From: Deltaproteobacteria bacterium
GTDB lineage: Bacteria; Myxococcota_A; Bradymonadia; UBA7976; VGTA01
Direction of reading: 5' to 3'
Length of the DNA: 6,400 nucleotides
Assembly: GCA_016874875.1 (NCBI GenBank)
Contig: VGTA01000200.1
Coordinates: 1 to 6,400 of the forward strand
The notes beneath the pieces are model-generated. The model did no database searches and was not told where the DNA came from. It was given only the letters and a program-made list of their open reading frames with translations. This document shows positions 4,148 to 6,400 of this stretch, in pieces. Both the position numbers and the translations under genes were made by a program. How positions within the stretch are numbered: the stretch's first letter is position 1; each line of letters begins with the position of its first letter.

Positions 4148-6357
4148 TTGGTGAGATTCAGCCCCCCCGTGAACGCGTAGCTCACGAAATCGTCAAACGC
4201 GAACACCATAATCCCAAACGGCGCGCTGCCCACCAGCGTGTGCGGCCCATCCTCGAGCGGCAGGTACGCGTAGCGGCGCTGGCTGCCGCGCACGGCCGTG
4301 GCGCCGCTGAGGTCCACGTCCCGCCCGTCGAGGCGGAGGGAGGTGCCAGGCTCAAACACCACCGACACGAAATCGCTGTAGTAGGTGTTGGGGGTGAGGA
4401 AGGCGTAGTCTGAGCGGTACTGGCGCGCGGGGGCCACGAGGAAGATGGACGGGTCGCCGAGGTGCTGGCCGAACCCCGCCCCCGGCAGCACCGACTCTTG
4501 GCCGCTGATGATGCCCATCACCGAGATCGGCAGGTCGCTCATGACGTCCACCGCCACCTTGGTGCTGAACTCACAGAACCCCGCCGCGCCGATCACGATC
4601 ACCTGCGAGTCCTGCGGGTCGAGGAGCTGACCGCAGTCGGGCACCCCCGGCGCCCCAGGCCCCGCGCCCCCGATCTCCGCGAAAGGCGCGCTCAGGCGCA
4701 CCCGCACCCCAGGCTGAGACGCCAAGATCTTCCAGTAGACGCGCTCAAAGAGCGCCCCGGGCAGCCGCTCCTTGGGCGGGATGAGCGAGAAGGCGTCCCC
4801 CCAGGTCTCGAGCGGAAAGAGCTGCTCCTCGAGGTGGTCGCAGGCGGCGAACTGCGTTGGGTAGAACGCGCACTCGTGGGCGCTAAAGACCGCGACGGGC
4901 GCTGAGGCCTCGAGCAGCGCGCCCGTGAGGTCGGGCTGCGGGTCGGGGAAGAAGACGTTGGGGTTGAGCGACGAGTCGCTGCGGAGCAGCAGCGTCTCTT
5001 GGCGGTCGAGCGTCACCGTGTAGGCGCCGCGCTCCACCCGCAGGCGCCCCGTCGTCTCCGCCTGCACCCGCGCGCTCTCCGGCAGCGTGAAGCGGAGCGT
5101 GGTGGCGTCGCGGGTGGCGATGACGGTCATGTTGGCGGGAATCGAGACGGGGGTGAAGTCGTCAAAGCTCAGCAGCGTGGGCACGCCCAAGAAGCGGTAG
5201 TTGCCGCTCAGCGCGGTGGTGGGAATCAAGAGACTCGCGTCGTTGCTGAAGCTGTAGTTGCAGCAGTACGGGGCGAACTGGTAGGCGCCCACGGGGCTGT
5301 CGCTCAGCACGCGGTGCGCCTTGGCGCCCACGACGGAGCCCTGCTCCGGCCACGGCGTCTGCGGCAGCAGGAAGGTGGCCACGCCGCCCGGCGGAATCTG
5401 CGTCTGCTCCGCGCGCAGGACGCTCGACAGCACCACCTGCCCGCTCGCGTCGCGCACCTCCGAGCGCACCGTCTGCGGCGAATAGCTCATCTCGAGGTCG
5501 AGCGGCACGGCCACCACCACGTCGTTGAGGGGCTCGAGCACGCGCCCGCTCGGGTCAAAGAGCGTGACGTTGGCGGGCGCCGTGGCGCTGGCGTTGGTGA
5601 GCACCACCGCCACGGGGGGCGGGTCCTCCCCGCGCGACACGAGGTTGGGCAGCTCGATGGCCATGTACTCGCACCCGAGGTAGCTGCGCTCCCGCGCCGC
5701 CACCGCGCACGCCGTGGTGGTGCAGGCGTCACCGGCGCACGCCTCAAAGCACTCCTCCGCCACGCGCCACTCCCCCCCGGCGCACTCGAGCAGGGCGCGC
5801 TGGTCGCGGCACCGCCGCTGGCCGTCGGCGCAGCCCACGGGCAGGCAGGCGTCGAGGGCGCAGGCGGTGCCCTCAGGGCAGGGGTTGATCGACCAGCGCC
5901 GCTCCGCGCCGCAGCGCTCGATGGCGCTCGGCGTCCCCTCCACGCAGCGCTCCTCCCCCACGCTGCACTCCCCGGCGGGAGGCGCGCCGCCCTCGCCTCC
6001 CCCCTCGCCCGCGCCCCCCCCCTCGCCCGCGCCCCCCGCGCCCCCGCCCCCCGCCCCGCCCTGCGGCGCGCCGCCGAGGGGGGGCTCGCCGCCGAGAGGC
6101 GCCTCACCGCCGAGGGGCGCCGCCCCCGCCTGCGCCGCCCCCGCCTGCGTCGCCCCCGCCTGCGCGCCGCCGACCCCCGCCGTCACCCCGGCGCGGGCGT
6201 CCGCGGTGGGCGCCTCGTCATCACAGCCGAGCGCGGCGGCGAGGGCGGCGAGGGCGGCGAGCGCGGCGAGGGGCGCGGCGAGGGGCGCGGCGAGGGGCGC
6301 GGCGAGGGGCGCGGGGGCGCGAGCGCCCGCTAGCGGGCGGGGGGGAGAGTGAGGCAC
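4141..6357 (-). CDS. Putative exported lipoprotein with Cys-rich modules and IgGFc-binding-like domain
   Basis: A 738-residue protein starting at GTG 6357, supported by TGGAG with a 7-nt spacer. Residues 1-44 form a long Ala/Leu signal peptide with Arg7 and Arg13, ending in ALGC; Cys45 is the likely lipidated residue, followed by DDE. The lipobox is plausible but not classical (Ala at -3). Residues 49-129 are a low-complexity Gly/Ala/Glu/Pro linker. Residues 131-217 are Cys-rich: two related modules (131-171 and 176-212), both opening C-x6-C and containing C-x10-C. From about residue 224 to the end lies a domain that I recognise as IgGFc-binding-like, from the motifs LGCEYMAIEL (227-236), PYCCNYSF (363-370), HECAFYP (494-500), ACDHLEEQL (505-513), GDPSIF (634-639) and an AFDDF stretch near the C-terminus. 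In Myxococcota such proteins are common predicted surface proteins of unknown ligand; the family name comes from the animal Fc-binding protein and does not prove IgG binding. The gene is convergent to the kinase and probably a separate unit. Confidence 0.9.
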   Translation of the reverse strand: MPHSPPRPLAGARAPAPLAAPLAAPLAAPLAALAALAALAAALGCDDEAPTADARAGVTAGVGGAQAGATQAGAAQAGAAPLGGEAPLGGEPPLGGAPQGGAGGGGAGGAGEGGGAGEGGGEGGAPPAGECSVGEERCVEGTPSAIERCGAERRWSINPCPEGTACALDACLPVGCADGQRRCRDQRALLECAGGEWRVAEECFEACAGDACTTTACAVAARERSYLGCEYMAIELPNLVSRGEDPPPVAVVLTNASATAPANVTLFDPSGRVLEPLNDVVVAVPLDLEMSYSPQTVRSEVRDASGQVVLSSVLRAEQTQIPPGGVATFLLPQTPWPEQGSVVGAKAHRVLSDSPVGAYQFAPYCCNYSFSNDASLLIPTTALSGNYRFLGVPTLLSFDDFTPVSIPANMTVIATRDATTLRFTLPESARVQAETTGRLRVERGAYTVTLDRQETLLLRSDSSLNPNVFFPDPQPDLTGALLEASAPVAVFSAHECAFYPTQFAACDHLEEQLFPLETWGDAFSLIPPKERLPGALFERVYWKILASQPGVRVRLSAPFAEIGGAGPGAPGVPDCGQLLDPQDSQVIVIGAAGFCEFSTKVAVDVMSDLPISVMGIISGQESVLPGAGFGQHLGDPSIFLVAPARQYRSDYAFLTPNTYYSDFVSVVFEPGTSLRLDGRDVDLSGATAVRGSQRRYAYLPLEDGPHTLVGSAPFGIMVFAFDDFVSYAFTGGLNLTKR
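5707..5967 (-). other. Cys-rich double module of the lipoprotein
   Basis: This stretch encodes residues 131-217, with 13 cysteines. Module one has Cys at 131, 138, 149, 160, 166 and 171; module two at 176, 183, 192, 203, 207 and 212; Cys217 follows. The parallel spacing (C-x6-C, then 8 to 10 residues to C, then C-x10-C) indicates an internal duplication. In an exported protein these would be expected to form disulfides. The module sits between the flexible linker and the IgGFc-binding-like domain, as in many myxobacterial surface proteins (recalled family knowledge). Confidence 0.75.
6064..6117 (-). repeat. Three degenerate 18-bp repeats in the lipoprotein linker
   Basis: The units 6100-6117, 6082-6099 and 6064-6081 encode PLGGEA, PLGGEP and PLGGAP (residues 81-98). 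They are imperfect at DNA level but share a CCGCCGAG core on the plus strand. They form part of the flexible spacer between the lipidated Cys45 and the Cys-rich modules. Confidence 0.8.
6118..6162 (-). repeat. Three 15-bp repeats in the lipoprotein linker
   Basis: The plus-strand units are CGCCGCCCCCGCCTG (6118-6132 and 6133-6147, identical) and CGTCGCCCCCGCCTG (6148-6162, one base different). On the coding strand they give QAGAT, QAGAA and QAGAA (residues 66-80). Near identity suggests recent duplication. They directly abut the 18-bp repeats, so the spacer was built by at least two separate expansions. Confidence 0.88.
6235..6309 (-). repeat. Tandem repeats forming the signal-peptide core
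   Basis: Four 12-bp units (6262-6309, plus-strand core GGCGAGGGGCGC) encode PLAA four times (residues 17-32). They are followed by three 9-bp units (6235-6261) encoding LAA three times (residues 33-41). Together they make up the hydrophobic part of the export signal just before the lipobox Cys45. Copy-number change would lengthen or shorten the signal peptide in frame. Confidence 0.88.
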
Positions 6358-6364
6358 GGTGGGG

Positions 6365-6369
6365 CTCCA
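6365..6369 (-). promoter_or_regulatory. Ribosome binding site of the lipoprotein gene
   Basis: On the minus strand TGGAG is followed by a 7-nt spacer (CCCCACC) and then GTG at 6357. This fixes the GTG start, which is also where the signal-peptide sequence begins. The remaining upstream bases to 6400 are less GC-rich than the genes, as expected for a leader, but I cannot define -35 and -10 boxes there. Confidence 0.7.
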
Positions 6370-6400
6370 GAGGCGCTTTCGCTTGTGTTTGAGCAGAGTC

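Noticed and set aside
6064..6309. Dense repeats resembling a CRISPR array
   Set aside because: The units are short, contiguous, in frame and without spacers; they encode the signal peptide and linker.
4999..6333. Long open frame of 444 codons on the plus strand opposite the lipoprotein gene
   Set aside because: It is His/Arg/Gly/Ala-rich low-complexity sequence with no domain, as expected for the complement of GC-rich codons. The minus-strand protein has recognisable domains and a ribosome binding site.
6370..6400. Promoter for the lipoprotein gene in the less GC-rich leader
   Set aside because: Only about 30 bases are available and I see no pair of boxes at proper spacing.

Overview
The window is extremely GC-rich, with codon third positions almost always C or G. 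Its proteins are low-complexity and rich in Ala, Gly and Pro. The lipoprotein-type product carries a Gly/Ala/Glu linker, a Cys-rich segment and an IgGFc-binding-like domain. This combination is typical of Myxococcota (former Deltaproteobacteria). I infer that phylum from style and domain content only; no marker gene is present.

Three protein genes fill almost the whole window. Positions 1-2298 (+) hold the 3' part of a large TPR-repeat protein whose start lies upstream of the window. After an 18-bp gap, 2317-4104 (+) encodes a membrane-bound sensor histidine kinase. It has two membrane spans around an extracytoplasmic region, a HAMP-like linker, a good H-box and a visibly degenerate ATP-binding domain. 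These two genes share a strand and a reading frame and are probably cotranscribed. Positions 4141-6357 (-) encode a convergent, probably exported lipoprotein: a signal peptide built from tandem repeats, a Gly-rich linker, two related Cys-rich modules and a long IgGFc-binding-like domain. It has a clear Shine-Dalgarno sequence. The two transcription directions meet in a 36-bp gap made of a 12-bp tandem repeat that also covers the lipoprotein stop codon.

The TPR protein and kinase may act together, with the TPR protein as scaffold or partner of the sensor, but nothing in the sequence proves this. No response regulator is visible. The convergent lipoprotein is probably an independent surface protein. 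No RNA gene, mobile element, CRISPR array or recognisable promoter was found.

No clear new multi-gene system is evident. The points most worth a second look are: the altered ATP-binding boxes of the kinase; its nine-proline start without a ribosome binding site; a run of ten C inside the kinase gene; many in-frame minisatellites located in linkers; and a strong rule for where T is used at codon third positions.
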